NCBI GenBank assembly: GCA_017454745.1 | Contig: JAFTCL010000079.1 | Coordinates: 1 to 48,030, forward strand | Source: Kiritimatiellia bacterium | GTDB lineage: Bacteria; Verrucomicrobiota; Kiritimatiellia; RFP12; UBA1067 | DNA: 48,030 bases | Direction: 5' to 3' | Part shown: one piece after another, positions 35,901 through 42,698 of the stretch | Position numbering within the stretch: position 1 is the stretch's first letter | How the letters are laid out: every line of letters starts with the position of its first letter | Made by a program: the position numbers and the translations under genes | The notes under the pieces: generated by a model | What the model was told of the DNA's origin: nothing | What the model saw: the letters and a program-made list of their open reading frames with translations, nothing else | The model's database searches: none

Positions 35901-36716
35901 TTCACAAGAAACATATGCCGCAGTTGGACGGCCAGAAACTTTGGTTATTACTGGAGTGTCCACCCGCATTTTACCATGCGGATACGAAACACAAAAATTG
36001 TCTAATGTAACAAATGCCGTATTCAACTGACTCGATGTCGTTTTAGTTGTTCTGCGCACTCGAACCCGAATCGGATCAGTGATGTTTACCGGGACAACAT
36101 ACCTGCATATGCCGTTAACCGTATAATTTGTAATTGTATTCCAAGCCAGAGTTCCTGAAGCATTATTCAAAGGCAACCAACGATTTGTAGAAGACACTTT
36201 ATTTGTAGCAAACTCAACAGCAACCCCCACAGTAGCCGAACGTGTGCAGTTTGCTGCATCAAAATACAAATAGCCCACGCCTTCATTATATACTGGAGAT
36301 TCCACATATGCCCCAATGTAGTTTTGCAAAACCGCATGCCAATTGGTAACTCCAGAAACTGAAGAAAATGTATATTCTTCCGGCAAAGGATACTGTTTAT
36401 TAGATTGTAGCGATGCCGAACCCGTATAACCAGAATATACAGACCACCCTGAAGAATGGACATTTGTTGTACCAGTTAGCAATCGCGCCATGGCGGGAGG
36501 AGTCGCGTAACCTTCTCCTTGGTGCGTCCAATTAACGTAGTAATCACCGAAATCGTAAATTCCGGAGACTCCACCGGGCGGGGTTTCTTCCCACTTGTTG
36601 AACAGCATCCGCCGCTCCACCGGCAGGTAGCTGTAAGTATCAGCCGCCGCGCAAAGCGCCGCAAACTGTACCGCGCACAGTGCCGTGCCAAAAAGAACTT
36701 TAAGGAATTTTTTCAT
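29925..36716 (-). CDS. 2,263-aa exported protein with N-terminal duplication and lamin-tail-like segment
   Basis: A very large exported protein with signal peptide MKKFLKVLFGTALCAVQFAA and a good AAAGGAG ribosome-binding site. Residues about 25-170 and 397-530 are related: 'ERRMLFNKWEE' / 'DRRMLFNPWEE', 'NVHSSGWSVYSGYTGSA' / 'HVHSAGWKVVGGYLGSA' and 'GAYVESPVYNEGVGYLYFDA' / 'GAYIESPVYTNGIGTLYFDA'. The middle has several jelly-roll-like beta segments. A stretch near 1785-1990 starts 'KGTVFINEINVYE' and has 'DIQGWNLLFVSA', like bacterial lamin-tail domains. The C terminus has no recognised sorting signal. Codons from about residue 80 to 620 (nt 34860-36480) are strikingly AT-rich compared with the rest, without any frame break. 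A pseudopilin gene lies 59 nt upstream, a macrodomain gene downstream. Function unknown; probably surface-associated. Confidence 0.75.
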   Translation of the reverse strand: MKKFLKVLFGTALCAVQFAALCAAADTYSYLPVERRMLFNKWEETPPGGVSGIYDFGDYYVNWTHQGEGYATPPAMARLLTGTTNVHSSGWSVYSGYTGSASLQSNKQYPLPEEYTFSSVSGVTNWHAVLQNYIGAYVESPVYNEGVGYLYFDAANCTRSATVGVAVEFATNKVSSTNRWLPLNNASGTLAWNTITNYTVNGICRYVVPVNITDPIRVRVRRTTKTTSSQLNTAFVTLDNFCVSYPHGKMRVDTPVITKVSGRPTAAYVSCEVSNVAGIPSDLKTDNTYRNVTLYYSAGDGNYSSAKMDYKTNTGNNGDGEVYFATIDFPNGENTEILTAYCVATDTVDTYLPIDYTQTGYNYWDTDDHSEPAPTFVSEEKRTDVSNWGMANVVTSMGVDRRMLFNPWEEQDLETGLPVVNDAGDYDSPLWLEHIGPKVTAPPARAVLKSGTNHVHSAGWKVVGGYLGSAMLVGSKKVVDPTLYNFSIGNYTNRAVAFVNITGAYIESPVYTNGIGTLYFDAVNNSQNYPVTFRIEIATNMYDTAISMSVPIDVMATEEYDEVDELDDTLIHTYRYRWEPLETISADYINNDILRYQHQFQYRAPIKFRIIRDKNPSVSAVENAYAIIDNIQVSQPPADVVVYDDDMTFVPPYPAPGEPFRIRCRVKNVDMNVPTDHGSRSVTVFYRWRYLDQKVDDWSSMTMSYVPEADGDDGAGNGELYEAGIAGQEMEGDLEYYFVCNFDGYRYKPTDYTLSGYKYLQSNSEVGTESLSPRSLRSDSDVEFSHRIRKATTNYKQLYIVTDKHTEPIEMTLMDNETWWGWIPLNVGALSIDSFKFNFMGIGGYDAATQMTNAVPTYWAEVGQGAAATPPSGGVCVEAAETDRMAIECENAHYALVRFEIGTGNYTICKADYQNFNTWVANDTVFSDYSDFAESARKVSSNTTFEAWTHSEDDAYSEYFIGFPDTPFSYSRAFVTLKNWYAAAAKYEKEIGRADANNMPAGYGSDDQIQNLAVRMIGSNSLLINTEGVTELGSICTLPESLTDGIKTISFKSRLGTGVDPSRITFFNKGWDVINYGNLYKIQATFTVTGDGPGERSISIIGGYRDDGNFVEGRLVMVANTKNLLNPHLRMELHIWTDGVDRTLGTQLIEGTTQSLSGRVLALDLTGGNVVFSQGTGSNEKKITGAFSSSIIGTFGFMSSDCTVSVGQLYYNKSGNTSARMDISSNDWATRSGLWKATTSTLQMTEKTQKLGVFVQKTKYNSGARPDMSITEWELVDTVELNGFPYKLSTITLEHWQAEFVRLQVMPGDYDVVVDELHTTSWHGKQYPEGSSSALNMQWLVTEGWIQADTANSANTVVRLDLTRASLNSDANLDEGQTQGIRTPLLVDGCGSLEFDCRVPRGPVRLTVQYTGRWTTEWQDYKTVELPANNNWTHYSFYIGNTNGGYMRVVNDRRRYGQNNDEVYYTKGIVEFNNITAWNEPYIDSDSWYAYNAKVTDQDSARLILDATRGCYLNNSQSAEASPLQDQHQPHLQTPLLAGGLGEISFDARPYNKGETANVYVYGTSGDWYGPDSDWELLDTIEVTGDWFSTYRWGAGQNGSKYKAVRLQTTTASGGKRVCLENVSVSEPVFPGFDISATRPICQNSDYEYNLAQGQQPLASDKVGLEARLSNMRMSPSNIEVYVCYYVGTNVWGVSNYRNTGDRRILKMYQAADDPQIYRTSPDDDLGYFDAGDVIQYYVYATYTDAEGLTHYYEEQSDFTNPSWYEPMNLNTTMASQGWTPYFLIYDIPKGTVFINEINVYEQTSLRQDTENCVYAIPYIEVAMPEEIDIQGWNLLFVSAPDGVLDHGTTTNRIVIASTASKTAVTNGYSFWVVSVDKPVSNYSLPTAPKYIDQSNSALSSYMMQWSTIALMLQRPSGIVEQVLAFRGYADNTGYADTLANSDPYQRAISLGGEIANGSLSVLTNNGFTATDWKPAIKWTPGLPNVDQVMPAIPQVFPGVSNVVVTGTLNNYSLATQNGAARKITFKVSRNASTNIIYECAEWYRVLSVTTNGVPVQLPEGGATNRVYKLDLPNLTQAVEVSATVGLSYDLTKQNLGPDVLNWVMQYGDGSIVESTFNGKPMTLTELYWFNANPTIPHVFLGENVALEKDENTNHWLTIHFTIDGNNCTSLWGGATLKLKMRKSLTEEEISAGTYKDGWRFLSQYAIMPDSFDADHNCRIYVPYEYLLRKAPDWDLSDIFLIWRIQFDEESDYILPLVNTPKE

Positions 36717-36775
36717 GGCTTGACTCCTTTCCGGCTAAAAGTCCATCCCCGGCCTCAAGCGGCCAAGAAACCGGC

Positions 36776-37738
36776 TCACTTCATCCGTACCAAAATGTCG
36801 TCGTCGATCTCGTAGCCCGAGCACAACTGCTGGGTAAGCTTCTGGAGGTCGCTTTCCGAAGCTTTTCTCGGCTCCACCAGCGCCTCCACATGTCCGTCCG
36901 CAAAAGCGACGTGCGCGGTGTAGCGGTTGGCCGTCAAATGGTTAAACCCGATGTACTCCTTGCTCGCGCTGTTGTTGTAGCTCGAACTGAAATCGGTCTG
37001 GCTCTTCATGATCGGGGTCTCCAGCACCCCGTCGGCCCAACACGGCATGCCCCCGTTGTAGCCGTTCTGCACCTTGTCCGCGCGGGGCTTTGACCCCGGA
37101 GCGAAAACCGGCAATTCCGCGAACAACAGCAGCGCCGCCGCGTTGCCGCGGTTCGAAACGTCCTGAAGCGGGATCCGGCGCCACGGCGGGCAAACCGCGT
37201 CGCCGCTCCGGCAGTCGTACCCGAAATAGGCGTTCATTACATACGAGCGCATCACGTAGCGGGTGTTGTTACGCTGGCAAACCTTCTTGTGCGTCTCGCA
37301 AACGTAGTTCTTGAAATCCTTGCCCGACAAATACCACAACGCCCCGTTGGTGACGGAAACGTACGCCACGTCGGACCGGTTCCAAGACGACCCGAAGAAT
37401 TTCGCGCTCTGCCCGCGCGTGGGAGTCGGCTTCGACCCCGGGGAACGCCCGGTCCAGCTCACCCAGCCAGCGTTCTCGTGGTAATAGGTCTTCCAGCCGT
37501 TGCCGTGGTCTTCCGGCCACGGGTGCTCAAAACAACCCGCCGCCGCCATGTACTCGTTCTCAACCCCGTAGTTGATGGCCGCCTGCGCCAGGTTCTTCAA
37601 GTTCACGCGACACCGCATCGAGCGCGCCGAGTCCCCGGCCTTGGTGACCTGGAAAACCAACGCTCCCGCTAAAATGCCGATAATCGCGATCACGATCATA
37701 AGCTCAACCAACGTAAATCCTGCTCTGCGAAGATTCAT
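36776..37738 (-). CDS. type IV-type pseudopilin with N-terminal methylation motif
   Basis: The 320-aa protein starts 'MNLRRAGFTLVELMIVIAII', the prepilin cleavage/methylation motif cut between G and F, followed by the hydrophobic helix. The C-terminal half has 'YTAHVAFADGHVEALVEPR', a 'DGHV' motif common in the long PVC-group prepilin-like proteins (H-x9-DG type). Such proteins are processed by a prepilin peptidase and may form minor pilins or part of a type II secretion-like apparatus; no peptidase, ATPase or secretin gene is in the window. PVC genomes carry many stand-alone copies. GAGATAGGAGTG precedes the start. The 2,263-aa exported protein follows after 59 nt, so it may be the client or partner; this is inference. 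Confidence 0.85.
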   Translation of the reverse strand: MNLRRAGFTLVELMIVIAIIGILAGALVFQVTKAGDSARSMRCRVNLKNLAQAAINYGVENEYMAAAGCFEHPWPEDHGNGWKTYYHENAGWVSWTGRSPGSKPTPTRGQSAKFFGSSWNRSDVAYVSVTNGALWYLSGKDFKNYVCETHKKVCQRNNTRYVMRSYVMNAYFGYDCRSGDAVCPPWRRIPLQDVSNRGNAAALLLFAELPVFAPGSKPRADKVQNGYNGGMPCWADGVLETPIMKSQTDFSSSYNNSASKEYIGFNHLTANRYTAHVAFADGHVEALVEPRKASESDLQKLTQQLCSGYEIDDDILVRMK

Positions 37739-37840
37739 GGCACTCCTATCTCAAGCTACTCTACCGCTTCTTTTAGCAAACGTATATTTTGCCCTATTCC
37801 GGTGTGGTTTTGCAAGGATAAAATGGTGCAAAGATAAAAA

Positions 37841-37872
37841 AAAAGGCGGCCGCTTTCGCGACCGCCCTTTTT
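37841..37872 (-). terminator. terminator of the 525-aa exported-protein gene
   Basis: On the minus strand a GC stem (GGGCGGTCGC paired with GCGGCCGCC around GAAA) is followed by a run of T, visible on the plus strand as A8 at 37837-37844. It lies 24 nt past the stop of the gene ending at 37897 and before the pseudopilin promoter region. Confidence 0.8.
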
Positions 37873-37896
37873 CAGCTTTGCCTAAGCAAGCTCGCT

Positions 37897-39474
37897 TTAC
37901 TTCACCAGTGCCTTGATGAAGTACTTCGTGGCCTCGGGGAGAGTAATCGTAATCGTGGCCTTGTTGGCGTTGTCAGCGTCAGGAGTGACCGTGATGCCCT
38001 CGGTATCCGCCGGGAGGTCAACCCAGGTCGCCAGATCTTGGGAAACGCTGATCGTCAGCGCGCCGTTGATGTCCGACCAGTCCACGCCCGTTGCCGCTTC
38101 GACGGTGATCGTCGCGGCGCTGTCACCCATCTCGACATTCTTGATCTCGATAGCGGCAGTAGCTTCGGGGGCGACGTTCAACAGATACTGGTTGTAGTAA
38201 GTGTCGAAGTCCGTCGTGGAAACGTTGTTCGCCAGACCCCAATCCGCAGCCTTGCTGGCCACCGCGCCGTTCGCACCGAACGTACCATCGGCATCGGAGA
38301 ACTTGGCCGCGGTAATGGTAATCGCAGCGTCCGCTCCGTTGGCAATCGCCGTGAACCCGGTGGTGGTGACACGTCCGGTAATCTCTTCCAGACCGTCAGC
38401 GACAGCCGTGGCGTTGGCTTCGACGGCCGTGATCTGATACCAGTCGTTCGCCGTCACGGTAATCGCCGTGCCGGAGTTGACCGTGGCGCCGTTAGCAATC
38501 GCATCGCCGCCGGCCGTGACCGTCAAAAGATCGCTTTCAAAGCCGATCGTCAGGGTGAAGGACATCGGGGTGTCGGAGAAGGTCGCCTCATCATAGGAAA
38601 CCGTCAGGTCATCGACCGCGCCGGTGCCCTTGAAGGAGACATACTTCATTACCGCATCACCCGTATCAATACTAGGAAACCAATATTGACCTTCATCGCC
38701 GCCAAGAATACTGTCACTCGCGATACCCGGAATCGCTACCCCGTTAATCCAAACTCGTGACATGTGTACACCCCAGTAGGTGGTGGTTTTTACCGTAACA
38801 CGATACCAGGAATCAGCATCAATCGCCTGATCCGTAACTGTTGTGTATGGAACAGTTACATTATCTTCATCGACGATCAACGTACCATTTTCATCAATAT
38901 TAGCACTGTAAATGACCAGCTTATTATCAGCATCCACCCACATTGCCAATTTGACATCGTTTGGGATCGAGGTCGGAGTCTCGTCGCTCTTGACGAACTT
39001 GATCATCGTATCGACCCAAATCGGGTCGGATTCGAAGCTCGCGCCGGGCGTGAACTCATGAGTAGAGTCGTCGTAGTCACCCAATTGACGGGACAGCGTG
39101 GCGCCGGCGGTGTTCAGGTTGAGGAACATCGAACCGGCGGTCAGGCCCATCGGGAAAGGCTGGGCGGAGTAATCGTAGGTCTCGGAGACCAACGTGGACT
39201 CGTCCGTGCCGTCCGCGGTCCAAGCCTTTACGCCATACTGGTTGGCTTCGTCAGTATTTGTGTAACGAAGGTTCTTGTAGTCGGTCGCGGCCATGCCCGC
39301 CGCAGCGTTGACGACATCACCTACGTTACCTACGTTAGGATCGTACCAAGATTCATCGGTCTCGAAGGTATCCACCGCAGGGAACAGAGTTGTGGTCTGA
39401 TCCGCAGCAGCGGTAAGAGCCAAACCGGCCGCTACCATGAGACTTGCCAAAACACGCTTAGAAGTCAGGTTCAT
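37897..39474 (-). CDS. exported 525-aa protein with a lectin-like N-terminal domain
   Basis: Signal peptide MNLTSKRVLASLMVAAGLALTAAA, then a region (about residues 30-300) whose pattern 'DTFETDESWYD', 'WVDTMIKFVKSDE', 'KLAMWVDADNKLVIYSA' and 'DSWYRVTVKTTTYWGVHMSRVWING' is like concanavalin-A/laminin-G-type jelly rolls. 'GTGAVDDLTVSYDEATF' closes it. A repeat-like Ser/Thr/Ala-rich part follows, and the end ('SQDLATWVDLPAD', 'PEATKYFIKALVK') is typical of short beta domains at the end of PVC exported proteins. It is probably extracellular; the ligand is unknown. A strong AAGGAGGG and a promoter at 39591-39620 precede it. Codons for about residues 172-278 are AT-rich compared with both sides. 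Confidence 0.7.
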   Translation of the reverse strand: MNLTSKRVLASLMVAAGLALTAAADQTTTLFPAVDTFETDESWYDPNVGNVGDVVNAAAGMAATDYKNLRYTNTDEANQYGVKAWTADGTDESTLVSETYDYSAQPFPMGLTAGSMFLNLNTAGATLSRQLGDYDDSTHEFTPGASFESDPIWVDTMIKFVKSDETPTSIPNDVKLAMWVDADNKLVIYSANIDENGTLIVDEDNVTVPYTTVTDQAIDADSWYRVTVKTTTYWGVHMSRVWINGVAIPGIASDSILGGDEGQYWFPSIDTGDAVMKYVSFKGTGAVDDLTVSYDEATFSDTPMSFTLTIGFESDLLTVTAGGDAIANGATVNSGTAITVTANDWYQITAVEANATAVADGLEEITGRVTTTGFTAIANGADAAITITAAKFSDADGTFGANGAVASKAADWGLANNVSTTDFDTYYNQYLLNVAPEATAAIEIKNVEMGDSAATITVEAATGVDWSDINGALTISVSQDLATWVDLPADTEGITVTPDADNANKATITITLPEATKYFIKALVK

Positions 39475-39590
39475 AAAACCCTCCTTGATTTCTTTTGCGC
39501 ACTAATACCATCAAAAATTCCGCCTCCGCAAGCCCTTTGGCTGCCGCCTTAAGCCGCAAAAAGCGAAACCATTCTTTCGTTGTTGCAGAT

Positions 39591-39620
39591 AATATAACCC
39601 AAATCGTTCCCGGATGACAA
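39591..39620 (-). promoter_or_regulatory. sigma-70-like promoter of the 525-aa exported-protein gene
   Basis: On the minus strand TTGTCA (39620-39615) and TATATT (39596-39591) are 18 nt apart. This predicts a leader of about 110 nt before the ATG at 39474. Confidence 0.6.
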
Positions 39621-39648
39621 GTGAAAAATGAAAAAAAATTAAGTTTTT

Positions 39649-40038
39649 TTAAAGCCGCAGGTCGCCCGATATCTTCCAGACCCCGCCGTCGCGGCTAATC
39701 CGCATCCCGCGGTCGGGGAAAACCTCTTCCAGCCGCGCCCCGATGTACTCCACCGCCGCCGCTTCCGCCGCCCGGCGCAACTCGTCCGGCACCGGGCGCA
39801 GGGTCACGATATCCACCTTCAGCACGTAACCCCGCCCCAGTTCGGAGCCGAACCCCGGCGTAAAGGTGGAGGTCACCCGGAACAGGCCGTCTTGCTGCGG
39901 GTTGGCGGTAGCCCCCGCCTCCGGACGCGCCGGGTGCAGGGGCATTTTTCCGCCGAACCTCAACTCCAACTCGCGGTCGGCGTCGCGCAACAGCTCTTCC
40001 AACCGCTCTTCCCACTCTTCTACTTTGGGGTTTCGCAT
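39649..40038 (-). CDS. small protein of unknown function (129 aa)
   Basis: I do not recognise a family. The 129-aa product has no signal peptide. Residues 1-30 form a charged, probably helical stretch ('EEWEERLEELLRDADRELEL'). The middle is basic and Pro-rich. The end has alternating beta-like segments ('YVLKVDIVTLRPVPDEL', 'GVWKISGDLRL'). GC content and codon bias match its neighbours, which supports it as a real gene. It starts 39 nt after the lipoprotein gene and is likely the last gene of that series. Confidence 0.6.
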   Translation of the reverse strand: MRNPKVEEWEERLEELLRDADRELELRFGGKMPLHPARPEAGATANPQQDGLFRVTSTFTPGFGSELGRGYVLKVDIVTLRPVPDELRRAAEAAAVEYIGARLEEVFPDRGMRISRDGGVWKISGDLRL

Positions 40039-40077
40039 TACGTCCCCGTTTTCTTCCCTAAATCACCGGCCGCCGCC

Positions 40078-41685
40078 TCACATCCCCAAAGCCTTGGTCT
40101 CTTCCTGCAACAGCTTCAGCGCCGTCGGGTCGTCCTTGGCTTTCTCCAGGGCTTTGACGAAGTACCCCTTGGCCTCGGCTTTCGCTTTCGCGGCCTCGGC
40201 CTGATCCGGAATCCCTTCCAGTATCTTGGCAATACGGGCCGCGTTGCGGCCCAAAATCCATTCTTTGCTGTAAGCGACGTTGGTGGAGGGGTCGAATTCT
40301 TCTTCCTTATCCTGCTCCTGCCACACTTTCATAAATTCGCGGAAGTGCTTGACCGCCTCGCGCGGCTGATTGCGCTCCAGCGCGTAGTGCGCCCGGACTT
40401 TGGGGAGCGACATCTTGTGCCAGGCCTCGTCGCGCCCCGGAATGCCCTGCTCCAGCATCTCGATCGCCGCCGCGTAGTTGCCGGTGATGAACGCGCCGTC
40501 CAGCACCTTCACCTTGATCCCGTTAACGGTGTTGGAGTTGGCGCACTTCGCCATCAGCTGCGTCCCGATCAAACACAGCTCTTTGACCGTGGCGGGGTTG
40601 TTCACCGTGTTGTAGAAATATCCCTCGAACAGCGACCCCAGCTGGTCGGGATCGAGCTTGGCGGCGGACAGCTCCTCCAGCCGCTTCGGCAACAGGTCGG
40701 GGTTGGCCCGCACCCCGGCATCGACCCACTGCCGCGCCGCGTACGCCGCCGCCCGCTTCTTGGCGGCCGCGCCTTTCACCAGCTCCAGCGACAGCCGCTC
40801 CACCAAATCGGCGCGCTCCGCCTTGCGGGCCGCCCCGAAGGTGTCCCGCGCCGAACGCAGCAACATATCGTCGGGCAACTGGCCGACCGCCGTGCCGAAC
40901 AGCTTGGCGGCTTCGTCCCAGTTCCCCCGCGCGCACGCGCCGGTTAGCTGCATGCGCAGCGCGAAATCGGCGAACGCGCCGGGCTTGGCCCCGGTCCGCC
41001 ACTCGCCGACCGCCCCCAGCAGGGCTTCGCCGTCGGCACCCGAAAACAGCGGCGAGAGCGCGGACTCGACCCGCTGCAGCAGCGCGGATACGGCCTTGCC
41101 GGATTGCGGCTCGGCGGCGGACAGCTCGTCCGCCCGCGCCCCGAAATAATCCAGCGCGTCTTTCACCGGGCCGCTGTCTTTCAGCCGCGCACCGGCTTTG
41201 GCGACGTTGAGCCACAGGTCGTTGCGGTAACTCGCCGGCACCTGCTTGGCGCACGACAGCTCCTTGCACCAGTCCACCAGCCCGCGGTCGTCTTTTTTGG
41301 ACATATATTGGCCGATCAGCCCGTCGGCGGCGGAGCGGGCCTCGTTCAACCCGTCGCGCCACATCGCCACCACTTCGCGCCGGGCGTCGGCGGCCCGGTC
41401 CAGCCGGAACAGCAAATCGGCCCGCTTCTGGCGGAAAGCGCCGCTAAAATCCTTGAAGCGGCGCTTGCCGGCGGCCTTGTCGGCCAGCGCCAGAGCCCCG
41501 GCCAGATCGCCGGCGGCCTGGGCATCGTTGATCTGGGCGGTAGCCGCCTCGACCTCCGCCCGGAGTTTTTCCGCCGCCGCCGCCCGCTCTTCATCGGTGG
41601 GCTTGCGGCAACCGCCAAACTGCGGCACCGCCAAAGTCGCCATCAACAGCGCGGCGACCGCCGCCCCAACTTGCGCTCTCGTCAT
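40078..41685 (-). CDS. lipoprotein with helical-repeat (TPR-like) body
   Basis: The start at ATG 41685 has GGGAGGAG just upstream and gives a lipoprotein signal: MTRAQVGAAVAALLMATLAV then 'PQFGGCRKP', with Cys near residue 26. An upstream in-frame ATG (41742) would put 19 polar residues ahead of the signal and overlap the upstream gene. The 535-aa body is Ala-rich and almost wholly helical. It has paired-helix patterns such as 'DAQAAGDLAGALALADKAAG', 'NYAAAIEMLEQGIPGRDEAW' and 'QPREAVKHFREFMKVW', as in TPR scaffolds. It is probably anchored in a membrane facing the periplasm and binds a partner protein. It lies 46 nt after the TIM-barrel gene. Confidence 0.7.
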   Translation of the reverse strand: MTRAQVGAAVAALLMATLAVPQFGGCRKPTDEERAAAAEKLRAEVEAATAQINDAQAAGDLAGALALADKAAGKRRFKDFSGAFRQKRADLLFRLDRAADARREVVAMWRDGLNEARSAADGLIGQYMSKKDDRGLVDWCKELSCAKQVPASYRNDLWLNVAKAGARLKDSGPVKDALDYFGARADELSAAEPQSGKAVSALLQRVESALSPLFSGADGEALLGAVGEWRTGAKPGAFADFALRMQLTGACARGNWDEAAKLFGTAVGQLPDDMLLRSARDTFGAARKAERADLVERLSLELVKGAAAKKRAAAYAARQWVDAGVRANPDLLPKRLEELSAAKLDPDQLGSLFEGYFYNTVNNPATVKELCLIGTQLMAKCANSNTVNGIKVKVLDGAFITGNYAAAIEMLEQGIPGRDEAWHKMSLPKVRAHYALERNQPREAVKHFREFMKVWQEQDKEEEFDPSTNVAYSKEWILGRNAARIAKILEGIPDQAEAAKAKAEAKGYFVKALEKAKDDPTALKLLQEETKALGM

Positions 41686-41731
41686 GGTGTCTCTCCTCCC
41701 GTCGGGGCCTCGCCCGCCGACCGCATTATTC

Positions 41732-42613
41732 CTACCGCACACTGTCCATCAATCCGCGGAAATACCCGACGCACTCCGCCACCGGCACCTCGTTGTCGGT
41801 GTAGTCGCGCTCATACTCCAGCGAGCATACGCCGGTGTAGTTGATTTCGCAGAGCGCCCGCACCAGTTCCGGCAGGTCGATCTTGCCGCGCGGCAGCGGG
41901 GTGGCGCCGCCCTTGCGGGAGTTGTCGGTCACGTTCTTGAGGTGCATGTCGTAAATACGGTCGCGGTAGGCTCGGACCGACTCCACCGGATCGACGTCGA
42001 AACGCAGCTCGTGGCCGATGTCGATGCACAACCCCACCCGCTTGTCCAGGTCGCCGATCATATCGTAACCGACCTTGGCGGTGGGGAACAGCTCCGGCAT
42101 ATCCGGGCCGTGGTTGTGGATGGCGTAGCGAATGTCAAACTCGGCGCAAAGCTGGCTCACGGTCTCCAGCAGCTTGCGGGAACTGCAGCGGCGGTTTTTG
42201 CCGTTGAAGTCGCGCATCTCGAACGGCACCCCGACCACGGTCTTGACCCCGACGCGCTTGGCGTACTCGAAAGCGTTGCGGGCATCATTCTCGCTGCCCA
42301 TGTAGATCGGGCCGACCGCGTACCCGGTCACCCCGTACTCCGCGCACTTGGCGTGGAAAGCGTCGCACTCTTCCTTGGTGCTCTTAAGCGGCAAATGGAA
42401 ATCCTTGATGCACAGGTAATGCAGATCCACCCGCTGCATGATCTTCAGGGTCTCCTCCAGACTGCGCTTGTGCATCGTGAACCCGGCCATGCCCAAACGG
42501 AACGGGCACTTGTTCTGGCCCGGAACGCGGACTTTCGCCTCTCCGAAGGAAGGCGCGGCGGCGGCGGCCAGACCCATTCCGGCGACAGTGAAAAACGAAC
42601 GGCGTGAAATCAT
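41732..42613 (-). CDS. Tat-exported sugar phosphate isomerase/epimerase-like TIM-barrel protein
   Basis: The 293-aa product begins with a twin-arginine signal ('MISRRSFFTVAGMGLAAAAA'), so it is probably exported folded. The rest matches the xylose-isomerase-like TIM barrel (AP_endonuc_2) family. Key blocks are 'LHYLCIKDFHLPL', 'IRYAIHNHGPD', 'VGLCIDIGHELR', 'IYDMHLKNVTD' and 'YTGVCSLEYERDY', which supply the Glu/Asp/His metal ligands at strand ends. Such enzymes isomerise or epimerise sugars or inositol derivatives, and Tat-exported versions are common in PVC and Bacteroidota genomes. The substrate cannot be told. AAGAAAGGA precedes the start and a good promoter lies at 42657-42686. Confidence 0.88.
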   Translation of the reverse strand: MISRRSFFTVAGMGLAAAAAPSFGEAKVRVPGQNKCPFRLGMAGFTMHKRSLEETLKIMQRVDLHYLCIKDFHLPLKSTKEECDAFHAKCAEYGVTGYAVGPIYMGSENDARNAFEYAKRVGVKTVVGVPFEMRDFNGKNRRCSSRKLLETVSQLCAEFDIRYAIHNHGPDMPELFPTAKVGYDMIGDLDKRVGLCIDIGHELRFDVDPVESVRAYRDRIYDMHLKNVTDNSRKGGATPLPRGKIDLPELVRALCEINYTGVCSLEYERDYTDNEVPVAECVGYFRGLMDSVR

Positions 42614-42656
42614 TTTGCAAATCCTTTCTTAACTAATTATTGATGCGACATCGCGA

Positions 42657-42686
42657 ATAATACCGCAAACCCCCGCCCATTTGCAA
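42657..42686 (-). promoter_or_regulatory. sigma-70-like promoter of the isomerase/lipoprotein series
   Basis: On the minus strand TTGCAA (42686-42681) and TATTAT (42662-42657) are 18 nt apart. They lie just upstream of the TIM-barrel gene and within the 85-nt gap to the recombinase gene. Confidence 0.55.
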
Positions 42687-42698
42687 GCGTAATTTCAC

